Of a DNA stretch of 64,000 nucleotides, positions 58,847-64,000 are shown one piece after another; position 1 is the stretch's first letter, and each line of letters begins with the position of its first letter. Position numbers and translations under genes: made by a program. The notes under the pieces were generated by a model. It was not told the DNA's origin. It did not search any database and saw only the letters and a program-made list of their open reading frames with translations. The stretch comes from Deltaproteobacteria bacterium (lineage in GTDB: Bacteria > Desulfobacterota > Deferrimicrobia > Deferrimicrobiales > Deferrimicrobiaceae), in the NCBI GenBank assembly GCA_021815305.1, contig JAKAHC010000002.1:62001-126000 (forward strand), written 5' to 3'.

Positions 58847-64000
<5,154 letters not shown>

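Overview
The window is a high-GC bacterial chromosome segment. It reads best as a deltaproteobacterial (Desulfobacterota-like) genome. The supports are a lipoprotein with several CXXCH haem motifs, a haem-binding DUF3365 sensor, a Lon-family protease with an AAA_32-type ATPase, a PilY1/minor-pilin operon behind a textbook sigma-54 promoter, a branched-chain amino-acid ABC importer, and an EF-Tu with a Cys-rich insert in its G domain. The lineage is inferred from gene content, not from a phylogeny. Genes are densely packed on both strands and no phage, IS element or CRISPR array was seen.

Layout. 1-8.5 kb: end of a multihaem lipoprotein gene, an aldo/keto reductase, a double-domain M16 peptidase, threonine ammonia-lyase, a TPR mini-protein, a CysM-type cysteine synthase and a CHRD-domain secreted protein. 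8.5-20.6 kb: an outer-membrane barrel protein, an Old Yellow Enzyme, a remnant of an OmpA-type gene, class I aldolase, a 1210-residue DUF748/AsmA-like protein, a Lon-like protease, a TVP38 membrane protein and an RhlE-type helicase. 20.6-30.6 kb: a haem sensor with a likely leaderless transcript, SixA, thioredoxin reductase, a possible 10-residue Cys peptide, a ferritin-like protein, MutY, the complete livKHMGF-type import operon and a DUF523 protein.

30.6-38.4 kb is one gene on the minus strand. It encodes a 2581-residue protein that strings together a crotonyl-CoA-reductase-like MDR module (with a second nucleotide-binding half), a crotonase domain with both catalytic glutamates, a long unassigned middle, and three SDR domains of which only the last has the canonical Ser/YxxxK site. 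In principle it holds ketoreduction, dehydration and enoyl reduction on one chain. It is the most unusual object in the window.

38.5-53.5 kb: a cold-shock protein with a long leader, alanine dehydrogenase, CoaE, an SCP2-domain protein, a sirtuin, the fimT-pilV-pilW-pilX-pilY1 operon with two trailing exported proteins, then ispG-proS-pyrF-rlmB with overlapping genes. 53.5-64 kb: the conserved translation/transcription cluster tRNA-Thr, tRNA-Tyr, tRNA-Gly, tRNA-Thr, tuf, rpmG, tRNA-Trp, secE, nusG, rplK, rplA, rplJ, rplL, rpoB and the start of rpoC, cut by the right edge.

Several starts were moved downstream from the longest open frame because a good Shine-Dalgarno sequence fits the shorter version. 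Uncertain starts are flagged in the entries.
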